Assembly: GCA_009760855.2 (NCBI GenBank)
Contig: WPIO01000146.1
Span: forward strand, 808,001 to 872,000
Origin: Cristatella mucedo
Taxonomy: Eukaryota; Bryozoa; Phylactolaemata; Cristatellidae
DNA: 64,000 nt
Direction of reading: 5' to 3'
A model generated the notes under the pieces. The model was not told the DNA's origin. It searched no databases and saw nothing but the letters and a program-made list of their open reading frames with translations. Positions 22,249-34,441 of this stretch are shown piece by piece. Each line of letters begins with the position of its first letter. Within the stretch, counting starts at the first letter, position 1. Made by a program: the position numbers and the translations under genes.

Positions 22249-23140
22249 GTCGTACCACCGGCTTTTCGGAATCCCACAGTCTACAAATCTAGGTGTCATA
22301 TTCCAAAGCGACCTCTCGTTAGACGACCACAACAGCTCCACAGTCAAATCAGCCTATTTTCAGCTTCATAACATTGCTAAAATTAGGGCTTGTTTAGATA
22401 AAGATACCACGTCCAAGTTAGTCCATGCATTCGTGACATCTCGTCTCGACTTCTGCAACTCACTGCTCACTGGCCTACCAGCATGTGCGATCAGGCGATT
22501 GCAGCTGGTGCAAAACTTTGCAGCTAGGCTTGTCTGTCGTGAGCGTCGCAGTTGCCACATTGCTCCACTGCTCGCCGACCTGCACTGGCTACCAGTCAAG
22601 CAACGGATTGACTTCAAGGTTTTGTCGCTCACTTTTAGGTCTCTTCATTCTATGGCTCCAGCCTATTTTTCAGATATACTACCCCATCAGGCCAAGCATC
22701 GTACCACTCGCTTTTCGGAATCCAACAGTCTAGAAATACCTCGTACAAACCTTAAATCCTTTGGAGACCGTGCATTTAGCTCGTATGGTCCCAAAGCCTG
22801 GAACTCCCTCCCGACCTGCATCAGAACATCCCCTGACCTGACCACATTTAAAAGAAACTTAACAACACACCTATTTAGGACAGCATTTAGTGGGTCCCTG
22901 TGATTCGTCCTTGTTGTGCTTATGCGTGCTGACACTGTGCATGCTGCCACTAACCACATTTGCATACTGACCCTGTGCATGTCACCCCTAACCATATTGT
23001 TCATTTTGTTTGTTTTTCAAGCATGATTTTACTTACTATTCTATTGCATATCACTTTGCAGCAAATGTAAAGCGCCTAGAAAGAGATTAAGTTCTCTGAG
23101 GGCACTTTATAAAGTGCAATATTTTTATTATTATTATTAC
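22249..23140 (+). mobile_element. LINE-A fragment (plus), recent, with a misplaced 36-bp leader
   Basis: 22284-23140 matches copy 1 from about 2088 to the end and is well preserved, with an open C-terminal frame at 22433-22903, hairpin at about 23070-23109 and an (ATT)n tail. The leader 22249-22283 matches a segment about 400 bases further downstream in the element, so the order is rearranged. Confidence 0.92.
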
Positions 23141-23533
23141 CAATACCTCGTACAACCCTCAAATCCTTTGGAGACCGTGCATTTAGCTCGTATGCTCCCA
23201 AGGCCTGGAACTCCCTCCCGACTTGCGTCAGAACACGCCCTGACTTGACCACATTGAAAAAGATTTTGAAAACACCTATTTAGGACAGCAGTTAGTGGGT
23301 CCCTGTGATTCGTCCTTCTTGTGCTTATGCGTGTTGACACTATGCATGCTGCCGTTAACCACATTTGCATGCTGACCCTGTGCATGTTACCCCTAACCAT
23401 GTTATTTATGTGGTTTATCAAGCATGATATTACTCACTAATCAATTGCTTTTTCCTTTGCAGCAAATGCAAAGTGCATAGAAAAAGATTTAATTCTCTGA
23501 GGGTGCTTTATCAATTGCATTATTATTATTAGG
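23141..23533 (+). mobile_element. LINE-A 3' fragment (plus) in the tail of the previous copy
   Basis: Begins CAATACCTCGTACAA immediately after the ATT tail of the preceding copy and ends in its own ATT tail. Confidence 0.92.
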
Positions 23534-23942
23534 TCAGTCTCAATCTGGAATGAATATAATGTAGTTAAGGCACATCATTGCAATTACAATAGCCTTTATT
23601 TCTATTTGAAACTGACTTCCTTCTAGCTTTAAGTGTTTAGCTTCCAGTTCCTCTAGTAATACAAGTAAAGGAACGGATGTACTATATTTAAAACAAATCT
23701 TATTCCTGCAACGGGCTATGTGAGCAGCCTCTCTAAAGTGTAGGCTGTTTTATGATATCCCACTGCACTAACCACTGGAGGTGAGGGCAGTGTGAATCCG
23801 GTACTGCCATGACCTCTAATTCAAGACAAAAAATTGTAATAGTTATTATAGGCAGCTATAAATCCTGACATAAAATGAAAAATAGACCTAATCATTTCTA
23901 AAAATAGTCCATTCAAGTAAAGATATCGCTACACAGCACTTA

Positions 23943-24176
23943 AATATTCATGCAAACCTTGCCATCAGAATTGTGGCAGTTGCTTTCCTGCTGGATAATT
24001 GCAGCCAGGATCAGCAATGCATTGACCTCGGTTACATTGGTAATGATCGACCAATCTGTTTGCAGCAGAGAGTCAAGCTTCATCATCAGGCTAGTTACGC
24101 CAGCCGATTGTATTTGCGATACTTTAGCATCCTGAATACTGTCTACCTGCTGTCTTAAGTCACTCAAAAGTTCCCC
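23943..24176 (-). CDS. Candidate host exon (minus), helical
   Basis: An open frame of about 78 codons entered in phase 1 after CACATAAG (minus strand), ending TAA at 23943-23945. The peptide is rich in regularly spaced hydrophobics (LLSDLRQQVDSI, MMKLDSLLQ, NALLILAAII), as expected of a helical or coiled-coil segment. It contains two Cys near the end. The acceptor pyrimidine tract is weak and the opposite strand also has an open frame, so the call is tentative. Confidence 0.28.
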
Positions 24177-24179
24177 TTA

Positions 24180-25394
24180 TGTGAAATGAGGTTTGGCCGT
24201 ACCCAGTAGCTCGTCCTCGGTATGAAAAATTGAGAACTTGTCCAAGTTCAATTCAATGCCCTAGGATCCGTATTTCTAGCTATCCTCGGGTTGTTATGAT
24301 GCAGCTAGCTCCTGCTTCGCTTCTAAGCTGCCGTCTAAGTCGCATCAATAATTATATAGCTGGTGTTTTTGAAAATTGCTTGACCTAAGAGTAATCATTG
24401 AAAAGCAAATATTTATTAAGTTCATTTTTTTAATTTCTAATAATAAGTCTTGGTAAATTAAACTTGTTCTCAAGTGGACTAGCTTCCATAGAGTAAGTGC
24501 TAAAATTTAGAAGTTTAAGAAATGAAATACTATTTGTTGCTTCGGTTACTCATACTTAGGCTAGGATTTTGTACAAGCTACTTTATGTAGCTATTCAACT
24601 CACAGATATCGACCACTTCATAAATCATGGAAATTTAAATGCAATGTATTGACATAAACACTTGTTTTAATCGAAAAAGTAATGAATCGTATTCTAAAAT
24701 ACAAGTAAATTTACATAGGAGCACCTACGTCTCTTATACGTTTTAGCAGAAACGGTTTATCATTATGTGGTATATTTTTGTGCACCCATTAAGGACTGTT
24801 TATTGGCATTTAGCATGCTTCCTAATAATTTTCAAGCTAGGTGCTGAAAAGCTCGAACAGACACTTGAATTGTGCCAGAGTCAACGCATAGTCTGGAGCT
24901 CGTAACGAGCTCACATAACTAGTAATTGGTGCCACATTTCATGTTATGATGGTTAGGCAATTGAGAAATTGGTTTCATATATACCAATAATAGAAATTGT
25001 ATCACTGTTTCGAAGCGGCTAGGTATTTATTACTAGCATAGGAATGATTCATTAGGATTTCTTGAGTCATCTTGATCTTGCTTGTCACAGCAAATCCATG
25101 GTGTTAGCCAGTGGTAGGCCTTTGACCTCCTCTATAATGAGGAGCTACCTGTGCTTCTGCCATCTATTTCTGCTTGTTCTGACCATCGCAAGCCACGAAA
25201 CCGGTTAATAACCACCCACTGGGGTCCTATCGAATAAAATAAACGCATGCTTACGAAGTAGTTTTTTATTTTTCATGTATTACCCCTATCTTGGCGAATT
25301 AAAATCCTGGCTTCACCTTCAATGTTAGTCATAGAACATCTTCAGCTAGGTTTCTAGCCCCACAGACGGTTATCCAGTGCTGGTTGATCTTCAG
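24180..25394. other. AT-rich, no recognised feature
   Basis: No LINE, SINE or splice-bounded frame seen. Confidence 0.5.
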
Positions 25395-26852
25395 CATTGT
25401 TAGCATTGCTTAGGGTTTACAACGACCTACTTAGGAATGCTGACATGGGTAGAGCATCGCTGCTTGTTTTGCTCGATCTTTCGGCTGCTTTTAACACCAT
25501 CGATCACAAAGTTCTTCTGGAGCGCCTCTCATCTCGCCGGGGCATCTCTGGCACTGCTCTGCAGTGGTTCAAGTCCTATTTCAGTGGGAGACTCCAGTGT
25601 ATTGACGTGAATGGACAAAGTCGATCTGAAGCACCTCTAAAGTATGGAGTACCTCAGGGCTTTGTGCTAGGTCCGGTTCTTTTCATGGTTTATACTCTCC
25701 CTCTTGCTGATGTGATTGCCAAGCACAATCTAGGCTTACACTTCTATGCGGACGACACTCAGTTGTACCTTTGCTTTGATCCCTCCTATCCTTCGAGCAC
25801 CTCAAATTCTCTCAACTCACTTGCTGCATGCATGCATTGATGAAATCCGCAAAGGATGGCAGCAAATTTTCTAAAACTAAACGATGACAAAACTAACTTT
25901 CTAGTTCTGGGCCAACCCAGTGTGATTCAGAGATTAAAAGGCTGTCTCTCAAAATTGGCACTGCCAGCATATCTCCTGTCGAATCAGCTCGAAATCTAGG
26001 TTTCGTATTCCAAAGCTACCTCTCGTTAGACGACCATATCAGCTCCACAGTCAAATCTGCCTATTTTCAGCCTCATAACATTGCTAAAATTCGGGCTTGT
26101 TTAGATAAGGATACCACGTCTAAGTTTGTACATGCATTCGTGACATCCCGTCTCGACTTCTGCAACTAACTGCTTACTGGCCTACTTGCATGTGCGATCA
26201 GGCGATTGCAGCTGGTGCAAAACTCGGCAGCTAGGCTTGCGTGTCGCTGGCATTGCAGTTGCAGCATTACTCCACTTCTCGCCGACCTGCACTGGCTACC
26301 AGTCAAGCAACGGATTGACTTCGAGGTCTTGTCGCTCACTTTTAGGTCCCTTCATTCTTTGGCCCCAGCCTATCTCTCGGACATACTCCCCCATCAGGCC
26401 AAGCATCGTACCACCTGCTTTTCGGAATCCAACAGTCTGGAAATACCTTGTACAAACCTTAAATCCTTTGGAGACCGTGCATTTAGTTGGTATGGTCCCA
26501 AAGCCTGGATCTCCCTTCCGACCTGCGTCAGTACATCCCCTGACCTGACCGCATTTAAAAGGAACTTAAAAACACACACCTATTTATGACAGCATTTAGT
26601 AGGTCCCTGTGATTTGTCGTTCACGTGCTTATGCGTGCTGGCACTGTGCATGCTGCCACAAACCAAATTTGCATGCTGACCCTGTGCATGTCACCCTTAT
26701 CCATGTTATTCATTTTGTTTGTTTTTCAAGCACGATTTTACTTACCATTCAAGTCCATTTCCCTTTGCAGCAAATGTAAAGCGCATAAAATGAGATTAAG
26801 TTCTCTGGGGGCGCTTTATCAAGTTTATTATTGTTATTATTATTAATATTAT
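25395..26852 (+). mobile_element. LINE-A fragment (plus): RT to 3' end
   Basis: Starts in the RT fingers and keeps LLDLSAAFNTIDH and YADD, but motif B reads GVPQGFVLGP (Ser to Phe). Frameshifts near 25835 and 26170 break the frame. 3' UTR and tail are present, with a weakened hairpin. Confidence 0.92.
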
Positions 26853-27199
26853 CTTAAAGCTCGAGCTTTGTTTAGGCAGACTCCTATAATGAAAATAAGA
26901 CTCGTGCGACTTTTCAGCCTACTGAAAAAGTGCACCACTGCACATGCTAATCCACATCTATCTGCTTAAGATTATAAAATCTGTATCTAGAAATTAAAGA
27001 TAACTAAATCTTGTTCCAGGCAATCGACATATTGCTTGATGCTTAGTTTCACAACTTAAATGCTCTCGAGGCCAATATACTGGGCCTGAGTAATTGCTAT
27101 GAAGAACTGCTAGCAGTGTATCTTTTTGATTGTCACTTCATCTGATACCCGATGTCGATTATTATTGACTACCAAGCTTTAAATAGCTGAAAGAAACTT

Positions 27200-27447
27200 T
27201 TAGGCTCCTTCATTATTTTGTTCAAGCCTAGCCAAAATATCTGCTCTCCAACGAGGCCAAGCATTCTGCCACCTGGATTTCAGAATCTAATCGTTGAACT
27301 ATATCTCCTGCCAACCTTATTTAATGGTTCCACGTGATTTGTTCCTTGTGTGCTTATGAGTGCTGATACTGATGCTGCGACTAACTAAGCTTGAATTCTG
27401 ACCCTGTGCATGCCAGCCTAACCATTTTATTCTTGCTGTTTATAATT
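27200..27447 (+). mobile_element. Old LINE-A 3' remnant (plus)
   Basis: Diverged C-terminal/3' UTR sequence (CCAACGAGGCCAAGCATTCTGCC, GCTTATGAGTGCTGATACTG, ACCCTGTGCATGCCAG), interrupted at 27447 by the next copy. Confidence 0.65.
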
Positions 27448-28405
27448 GCTAGGTCCGGTTCTGTTCACGGTTTTTCTCTCCCCTATGCAGATGTGATTGC
27501 CAAGCACAATCTAGGCTTTCACTTCTATGCGGATGACAGTCAATTGTACCTTTGCTTTGATCCCTCCCAGCCTTCGAGCACCTCAAACTCTCCCCACTCA
27601 CTTGCTGTATGTATTTATGACATCCCCACATGGATGGCAGCAAATTTTCTAAAACTAAACGATGCTAAAAATAACTTATTAGTTATGGGCAAACCCTGTG
27701 TGATTAAGAAATCGGAAAGGCTGTTGCTCAAAATTGGCTCTGCCCGTACATCTCCAGATGAATTGGCTCGAAATGTAGGTGTCATGTTCCAAAGTAACCT
27801 CTCGTTAGACGACCACATCAGCTCCACAGTCAAATCAGCCTACTTTCAGCTACATGACATTTCCAAAATTCGGGCTTGTTTAGAGAAGGATACTCGTCTA
27901 AGTTGGTCCGTGCATTCGTGACTTCTCGTCTCGACTTCTGCAACTCACTGCTTTCTGGCCTACCGGCATGTGCGATCAGGCGATTGCAGCTAGTGCAAAA
28001 CTCTGCAGCTAGGCTTGTCTGTCACGAGCGTTACAGTTGCCACATCACACCACATCTCGCCGACCTGCACTGGCTACCAGTCAAGCAATGGATTGACTTA
28101 AAGGTTTTGTCACTCACTTGTAGGTCACTTCATTCTAACGCTCCAGCCTATCTTTCAGATCTACTCCCCCACCGGGATAAGCATCCTACCACCTGCTTTT
28201 CGGAATCCAACAGTCTACCAATACCTCGTACAAACCTCAAATCCTTTAGAGACCGTGCATTTAGTTCGTATGCTCCCAAAGCGTGGAACTCCAGACTTGC
28301 ATCAGAACATCCCCTGACCTGACCACATTTAAAAAGAAATTAAAACACCTATTTAGGACAGCATTTAGTGGGTCCCTATTATTCATCCTTTTGATTCGTC
28401 CTCTC
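27448..28405 (+). mobile_element. LINE-A fragment (plus)
   Basis: From RT motif B to the 3' UTR. Encodes FHFYADDSQLYL and the C-terminal region in two frames (27391-27921 and 27876-28322). Its 3' end is lost. Confidence 0.9.
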
Positions 28406-28407
28406 AC

Positions 28408-29425
28408 AGTCGGCTCTGCCAGCACATCTCTCTTTAAATATGCATACAATTAATTGTTCCTGTTCCAAAATGACATCACATTAGACGGCCATATCATATG
28501 CATAGTCAAATTCTTATGCTATCAGATATTTGATACATAAGCTCAAATTTGGGTCTTCAATCACATCAATATTTGAATCTGCACGAAGTTTTGGTGTCAT
28601 CTTCTAAAGTAACTTCTCATTAGACGACCACCTCAGCTTCCCAGTGAAGTCTGCCTACTGCTGGGTCACGTAGCTAAAATTCGGGCTCGTTTAGATAATG
28701 ATACAATGTCTTAATTGGTCCATGCATTTCCAGTCTTGACTTCATTGAGGCACTGCTTGCTGGTTTACTGGCCTGTGCACTAAGGGCTCACAGCTCGTGT
28801 GAAACTCTGAAGCTGAGCTTGTCTGTCGTGAGCTTTACAGTGGCCACGTCACGCCATTTCTCGCCAACCTGCACTGGCTCCCGGTCAAGCAACGCATCCA
28901 CTTCAAGGTTTTTTGACTTTATTTCATGTCCCTTCATTCGTTGGCTCTAGCCTGGCTACTAGAACTATTCACTATCCAGGCTAAGATTCGTCCCATCAGC
29001 TTTATGTGATCCAACTGTTTTCTGATACCTCCTACAAATCTCAAATCCTTTTGAGACAAAGCCTTTAGTTCGTGTGCTCTCAAAGCCTGAAACTCAATAA
29101 AGACTTGCAGAAAAACATCTTCCGATTTGTCCAAATTTGAAAAGAAACTAAAAATACATACATTTATCACAGCATTTAGTGGGTCCCTGTGATTTTTCCT
29201 TTATGTGCCAATGCATGCTGACACTGTGCATGCTGCTACTACCCAACTTGCATGCCGACTCTGTGCATGTCACCCCTAGCCTTATTAATCTCGTTGTTTA
29301 TCGAGTGTGATACCACTGACAATTCAATCGTGCTTCTTTTGCAGCCCTTGTGAAGTGTCTATACAAATGTTTAGTACTCCAAGGGCGCAATAGCTAATGC
29401 ATTACTATTATTAGTATTATAATTA
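28408..29425 (+). mobile_element. LINE-A fragments (plus), degraded, two abutting pieces
   Basis: 28408-28545 and 28567-29425 both restart at the 'GTGTCAT.TTCCAAA' region of the element. The second runs to a decayed hairpin and ATT-rich tail. Confidence 0.75.
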
Positions 29426-29439
29426 TCGTCATTGTAACC

Positions 29440-30160
29440 TCTAGACATCTGTAACTAAATTGTTGCTGGTCTACCGGCTGTGCAATCAGGCAATTACAGC
29501 TGGTGCAAAACTCTGCAGCTAGGCATTTCAGTCGTGATTATCGTAATTGCAACATCGCACCATTTCTTGTCGACCTGCACTGGCTCTCAGTTAAGCGGTG
29601 CATCGACTCCAAGGTTCAGTCACTCACATTTAGCTTAGTTCATGTTTGCTTTAGCCTAGGTTTCAGATCTACTCCCAGTCGGACTAAAAACTGAACCGCA
29701 TGCCTTTTGGGATCTAGTTCTTTAGCTAAACTGTGTAGGAACCTCAAATTCGCTAGAGACTAGGCCTTTAGGTCGCATGTTTCCAAATACTGGATTCTGA
29801 CTGTAAACTGTCGTCACTGTGTCATCCGACTTGACCATATAAAAAAAAGAATACAAATGCAGCTGTTTATTACAGCATTTAGTGGGTCCATGTAATCTGT
29901 CCTTTCGTTGGTTTTACGTGCTGACACTGCATGATGCCACTAACCTTATTGGCATGCTGACTCTGAGCATGTTACCTTTAACCAAGTTATGCCTGTTGTC
30001 ATTGAGCACGCTACCACTATTATTCCATTATTATACCATTATTCGACCGTTCTCCCTTTGCAGCTAATTTTAATTCCCTGGACATAGGTAAAGTTCTCTG
30101 AGAGTGCTGTGCAAATATATTAGTATTATTAGTAGTAGTGTTATTATTAATAGAACCATT
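29440..30160 (+). mobile_element. LINE-A fragment (plus), degraded
   Basis: C-terminal region (GCAATCAGGCAATTACAGCTGG...) through the 3' UTR to an ATT/AGT tail at about 30115-30155. It is the last of a run of same-orientation copies starting at 27200. Confidence 0.8.
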
Positions 30161-31317
30161 AATATAACCATGCGGCTGAATCGGGCATTATCCTAATATG
30201 CGAGCCAGAGAAACATTATGGAAAGATCTTGCCCTGGGCTATTTAACTAGCAACTATGGGATGTGGAAGAGAGGCTTCTGGGCAAACCAAACATCAACCA
30301 CCGAAGCACAAAAGTGCAGACTAAGTTATGCATAGCTGCCATATGCAGCAGGTCAAGGCTTGACTCGATCCGACTTAATCTCTCTTCGACTCGTCACACA
30401 GTTGATCTCTCTCGACATATCAGGCTCGAAATCTGATGCCAGTGTCAACTGGTCACCCTTTGATGCATGCTGTTTTCAAGTTCGGCACAACCAGGTGTAA
30501 GCCAGGCTGACTATCACTTATCGCTGCTCCCTGGTGCTGTCTGCCGAAAGTGCACATGCATGTCAACCGAGCTGTCAAGCTGGCAGGCTTTGCTCAAGGC
30601 CCTATATCCCACTTCCTCTCACTGTCTTTAACGATCTCTTGCCGTTTTGCTCATTCGGTATTGATATGTGTGCTGCTTCTTGCCCATGCGAGCCTTAATT
30701 ACTATTCTTACTTGCCAGTTAGCATTCGTGGCATCACAGTGGCGATGCCTTTGACGGAGCTCCTGTTATATGTCAACAAGTTTCTTGCAGGAATTGCTTT
30801 CATTCTACGTTGAATGAGCAATATATGAGTATTTACTGCCGAGTATGGTGGGTATTAAATAGGTGACCGCATTGGTTTTCTCTGTACCTGACTTGGGTTG
30901 ATTAGCATTCATCTCTTCTTGACCCGGTGTGCGTTGCCTAAACATCAGGTGAAGTATTAGGAAAACTAGTTGGTTTTCTCTTCACAAAGATTTAGTGGTG
31001 TGCATATGCAATTAACTTTCAGGAGTTCTTGTTTGCAATGAACTGTCGGCAGACTTTTCCAAGGCTTCTGCTCTCTGCGCGTTGGAAGACTGAATATAAT
31101 AAAAGCAAATGGTGATTTGAAACCCGTCGTTTTGCTTACTCTTTTCCCTTGTAAAGTGGGACTTCTTGCAATTGCAGTCAGTTGCACTCCAAGTGCAGGA
31201 ACGCTTTTTCTCGCAATTAGCGACTGCACTTTCTGCTTGAAGTTGACAGCTTGCTTCCATAGAAGCAAGTTGTCGGTGAGAAGTTATCTAGGGTAGCTTT
31301 AGTGAGGTTCATTACAG
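30161..31317. other. Repeat-poor stretch, probable intron
   Basis: No LINE or SINE seen. It holds a small minus-strand frame (31012-31260) listed separately and ends in an acceptor at 31311-31317. Confidence 0.4.
31012..31260 (-). CDS. Small cysteine-rich ORF (minus), uncertain
   Basis: An ATG-initiated 82-codon frame with six cysteines (SCQLQAES, NCEKKRSCTW, DCNCKK, ICFYY) and an acidic/polar C terminus. It lies in non-repeat DNA, opposite the inferred plus-strand gene. No signal peptide, splice border or known family is visible. Its length is only moderately above chance. Confidence 0.22.
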   Translation of the reverse strand: MEASCQLQAESAVANCEKKRSCTWSATDCNCKKSHFTREKSKQNDGFQITICFYYIQSSNAQRAEALEKSADSSLQTRTPES

Positions 31318-31482
31318 AAAAGTTTCATCTGCAGTTCTGTAACAGCTATGAAAAAGCTATTGCGGATAAATTACATGAATGCACTGACCAGCTTTTTGAT
31401 TGTATTCGTATTCTCATCTTAGGTCCCCAAATTTTTGTTTTTGGTACCTATCTGAAAATAGCTCTCTTGACTGAGCTCAGAG
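31318..31482 (+). CDS. Candidate cassette exon, 165 nt, phase 1-1
   Basis: A good acceptor (TTCATTACAG ending 31317) and donor (CAGAG|GTAATA at 31482/31483) enclose an open frame with the same phase-1 entry and exit as the 411-nt and 108-nt exons. It could therefore join between the transmembrane exon and the terminal exon without breaking frame. The peptide has three cysteines (QFCNSYE, HECTDQ, DCIRIL) and a hydrophobic segment. It may be an alternatively spliced exon or a chance frame. Confidence 0.35.
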
Positions 31483-32513
31483 GTAATAATATATGTCATA
31501 CTTGTAGGTACACAAATTATTATTAAGTGAAATCCAATAATATGATGCTACCGAGGGTTGCCCTATCACAGTGCTTGAAACTAGCAAGACTGGATATGCA
31601 CTATTTGCAGTTCACAACCTCACTGACTGTCAAGGTCATAAGCTTATGCTAGGTGTGTGAAAGAGCTAAAGTATGCAGCATCGAAACTATCCAGCGACTA
31701 CCAGAACGTGTTCATTAATTCGCAAGAGAATTAACTGACCAAAATTGGTTACTACTGTCAGTTTGGCAGTACCAGTACAATTGCATAGCTTTATCCACAA
31801 GTCTTCATTTGATACACTTGTCTGTTACCACCTGCTATGGGACTGTACATTAATACAATGGAATTTATTTTATAGGTTCTACAGCTCTGTAACGTGGCCC
31901 ACTTAGTATTTGGGGTTTTTTGGAGAACAGTGCAAGAATTTTGATTACTTTTGAAAAGAAAGTGCTGAACAGAAGCTGAGGAGCTATCCTTTATTATCAC
32001 AATTTACTTGAGCAGTTTCTTATGCTGTCGGTAATGAAGCAAAAACCATGAAAGATAAAGTCTTTCAATCATATTGCTTAACGGGAAGCTGAACATGGTC
32101 ACTCAGTAGCATACTACTTCTGTTCACATTACGACAGCTGAAAGCTAAAATAGCACGACAAATGTTTTACTATTGAAAAGTATAAAATTCACAGAGCAGT
32201 TTCAAGAGAAACTCCAAGAACTGGAGGGAGCTTTTAGCTTAGGTTTGTATTAAATCCTCTAATATGAACATACAAAGTGCTGAGAAAGGCAATGTCGGTA
32301 AACAAAACCGAATCACTGCTATGTGAGTTCCGCAACAGCTTGACAGTGAACATTTCATTAAAGTACCCAGAGAACTTTAGTAATGGTCTAGCAGTCATTC
32401 ATATATCGGGTAGCTGTAGTATTCTGTTAATGAGTCTGCTTCAGTGACTTGATTTACCACCTGTAACTTACTTGAAATTCTTTAGCTTTTACTAACTTTA
32501 TTGTCTTTGACAG
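31483..32513. other. Repeat-poor stretch, probable intron
   Basis: Nothing recognised except the acceptor tract at its 3' end (TTTATTGTCTTTGACAG, ending 32513). Confidence 0.4.
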
Positions 32514-32710
32514 CAGTACTTGTCAAAGTTTTGCTGGGCCGCCGTGAAGCAGAAAGCAAAGCTCCACACAGAATGGCTGCCGATGCTTTGCAGAACGCCC
32601 GTAGGCACTGCAGAAGTTCCGGCCGTACACAGGAAGCCGGAGGCCCTTCAGATGAGCCGTTGTATATCCTGGAGAGTGCCTCTGATGCCATCTCTCATGG
32701 TGGTTTATAG
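32514..32710 (+). CDS. Host terminal exon: end of membrane helix and cytoplasmic tail
   Basis: The acceptor is a tandem CAGCAG (32511-32516), a NAGNAG site whose two choices differ by one codon. Phase-1 entry makes it the natural partner of the exon ending at 12610. The joined frame continues the hydrophobic stretch (VLVKVLL) and then gives basic residues GRREAESK, typical of a type I membrane boundary. The cytoplasmic tail is about 55 residues with a PLYILESASDA segment, and TAG is at 32708-32710. I see no known signalling domain and no canonical ITIM. The intervening ~20-kb intron contains the LINE cluster 13238-30160. GC content is higher than in flanking intron, as expected for coding sequence. 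A 3' UTR presumably follows, but no AATAAA was found nearby. Confidence 0.55.
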
Positions 32711-33394
32711 CTATTGTCACGTGCGAAACCTTCAGAATCAGAGTTGCTACAAATAAGTTGCTGGAGCAACTGCCGAGTGACGTTTAACGGAGAGCTACGA
32801 TTTCCTTATCAGTCGAACGAAGCTGCTGCACCGATCTGGCTTAGGGTCGCAGGAGAATGCCTACAGAGGCATGGCTTGAGCTCGGAAGGTGGCCTGCATG
32901 CGAATTATTGAGCTCCACCTGGCTGGCCGAGCATGTAACTCATGTTGCCAAAAACAGTGCCTCGGTCCGGCACTCAGTGCGAGTTTCACGGACTTGGTTG
33001 GTGCCCCCTGGCTGCTGCTGCTTACCTTTGGCGGTTCCTGCGAACAGCGTCCGAGAGCGGCCGTATACCTCGATGCAGCCTAGCTTGTCTTCAGATCATT
33101 GAGATTGCTGACGATGCTGGCCAGTTAGTGCCTAAAATGGCCGCCCGTAATGAAGACAGCTTTGAGGTCCGTCGGCAGGGTCGCCGAAGAAGCCGAACTG
33201 GAGTTCGATACAACCCTTGGACTAGTCGCTGAGTAGGCGAGCTGCTGCATGAGTGTGGCATGTTTCATTAGCAGCAGGCTATATTCCAGCTGCAGCCGAA
33301 GTAAATAACTCGTCGAATGTGAACTTAACTTTGCACACACCGACATGACTGGACGTAACGTCTGCTTAAGTGAATGCTTTCACTGTGATTGGAT
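32711..33394 (+). other. Possible 3' UTR of the preceding gene
   Basis: Non-repeat, moderately GC-rich sequence directly after the stop codon. A 96-codon frame (32942-33232, ending RYNPWTSR) is open but has no supporting border. Confidence 0.3.
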
Positions 33395-33470
33395 TGGATT
33401 GATTGAGCCCTCAGAGAATTCAATCTCTTTCGAGGCACTTTGCATTTGCTGCCTCGGTGAATTATTAACT
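33395..33470 (-). mobile_element. LINE-A 3' tail fragment (minus)
   Basis: Reversed hairpin region (GAGCCCTCAGAGAATTCAATCTCTTTC) without a longer body. Confidence 0.75.
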
Positions 33471-33688
33471 ACTGCAAGGGAACATCAATAATGCATAATA
33501 TTAGGGTTTGATTATAGTTTGAACTCGCTCACCTCAATCGCCGGTTTTTTGCAACCGTTTACCTGTATTCTGTAAAGCAATCAAATCGTTTTTGTGAAGT
33601 TGCGATCAAATCGTGAAGTCTGTAAGAATTCTGACATTGTTTCCTTCTCTGCTTTACCTGAGGTTTTTTACCTGAGGTTTTTACATGC

Positions 33689-33689
<1 letters not shown>

Positions 33690-33734
<45 letters not shown>
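33690..33734 (+). repeat. (AT)n(TG)n microsatellite
   Basis: AT units followed by about 16 TG units. Confidence 0.95.
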
Positions 33735-33736
<2 letters not shown>

Positions 33737-34441
33737 GGTCATTGCTCGCCATTCTTTAAAAGCAACAACGGCTTCGATCAATCCGACTCAATCGCACTGG
33801 AAGCACTCACTTAAGCAGACGCTACGTCTTTGCACGTTTTTGTAGCTGGTATACCTGCATATAATATATAAAGTGTTGTGTATCCGGGCGATCGCCCGTG
33901 TACCACTTTCGCCATGGAGTGCCCACCATAGCGACCCGGAACTGGCATATATAGCAGGGGGCCAGTTCGGGAATAAGCTAATACCCGTAAACCCGGCTAT
34001 ATTTTGTGAGCCTGAGGTGATGAAAATTGTTAGCAACCTTGATATTTACGGCCTATTTTATATGAGTATGTTACTTGTATTTTTTTATGCGTAGATGCCT
34101 CATGCCTCGCTAAGCCATGTGGTAAAGGGTTTTGTTGTCGGAATTTTTGGTGAAGGTCGATTGGTGTGCTCTTTCATTTCAGCTTTAGTATAGGGAAACC
34201 AATAACATCATGCCGTAATAACCGAGAGTGGTTATTCTAGCTATTCAAGAGATCATGTGGTGTACTATGGGACGCAGGGAGGATAAGTCATGAAGCCGAT
34301 TGAGATGAGGTGACTCGTATTTCGTGAGAACATGAAATTCCAAGATATCAGCACGACCTAAGCAGTCCGGCTTTGTGGCCGGCTGTTTGTTCCAGCTACC
34401 AGATGGCGAGACACCAAACGCACGGAGCCGGGCCAATTAAG
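33735..34441. other. Unassigned, possibly 5' part of the LTR element that follows
   Basis: No LTR pair or primer-binding site could be recognised. GC-rich patches occur near 33885-33990 and 34360-34440. Confidence 0.3.
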
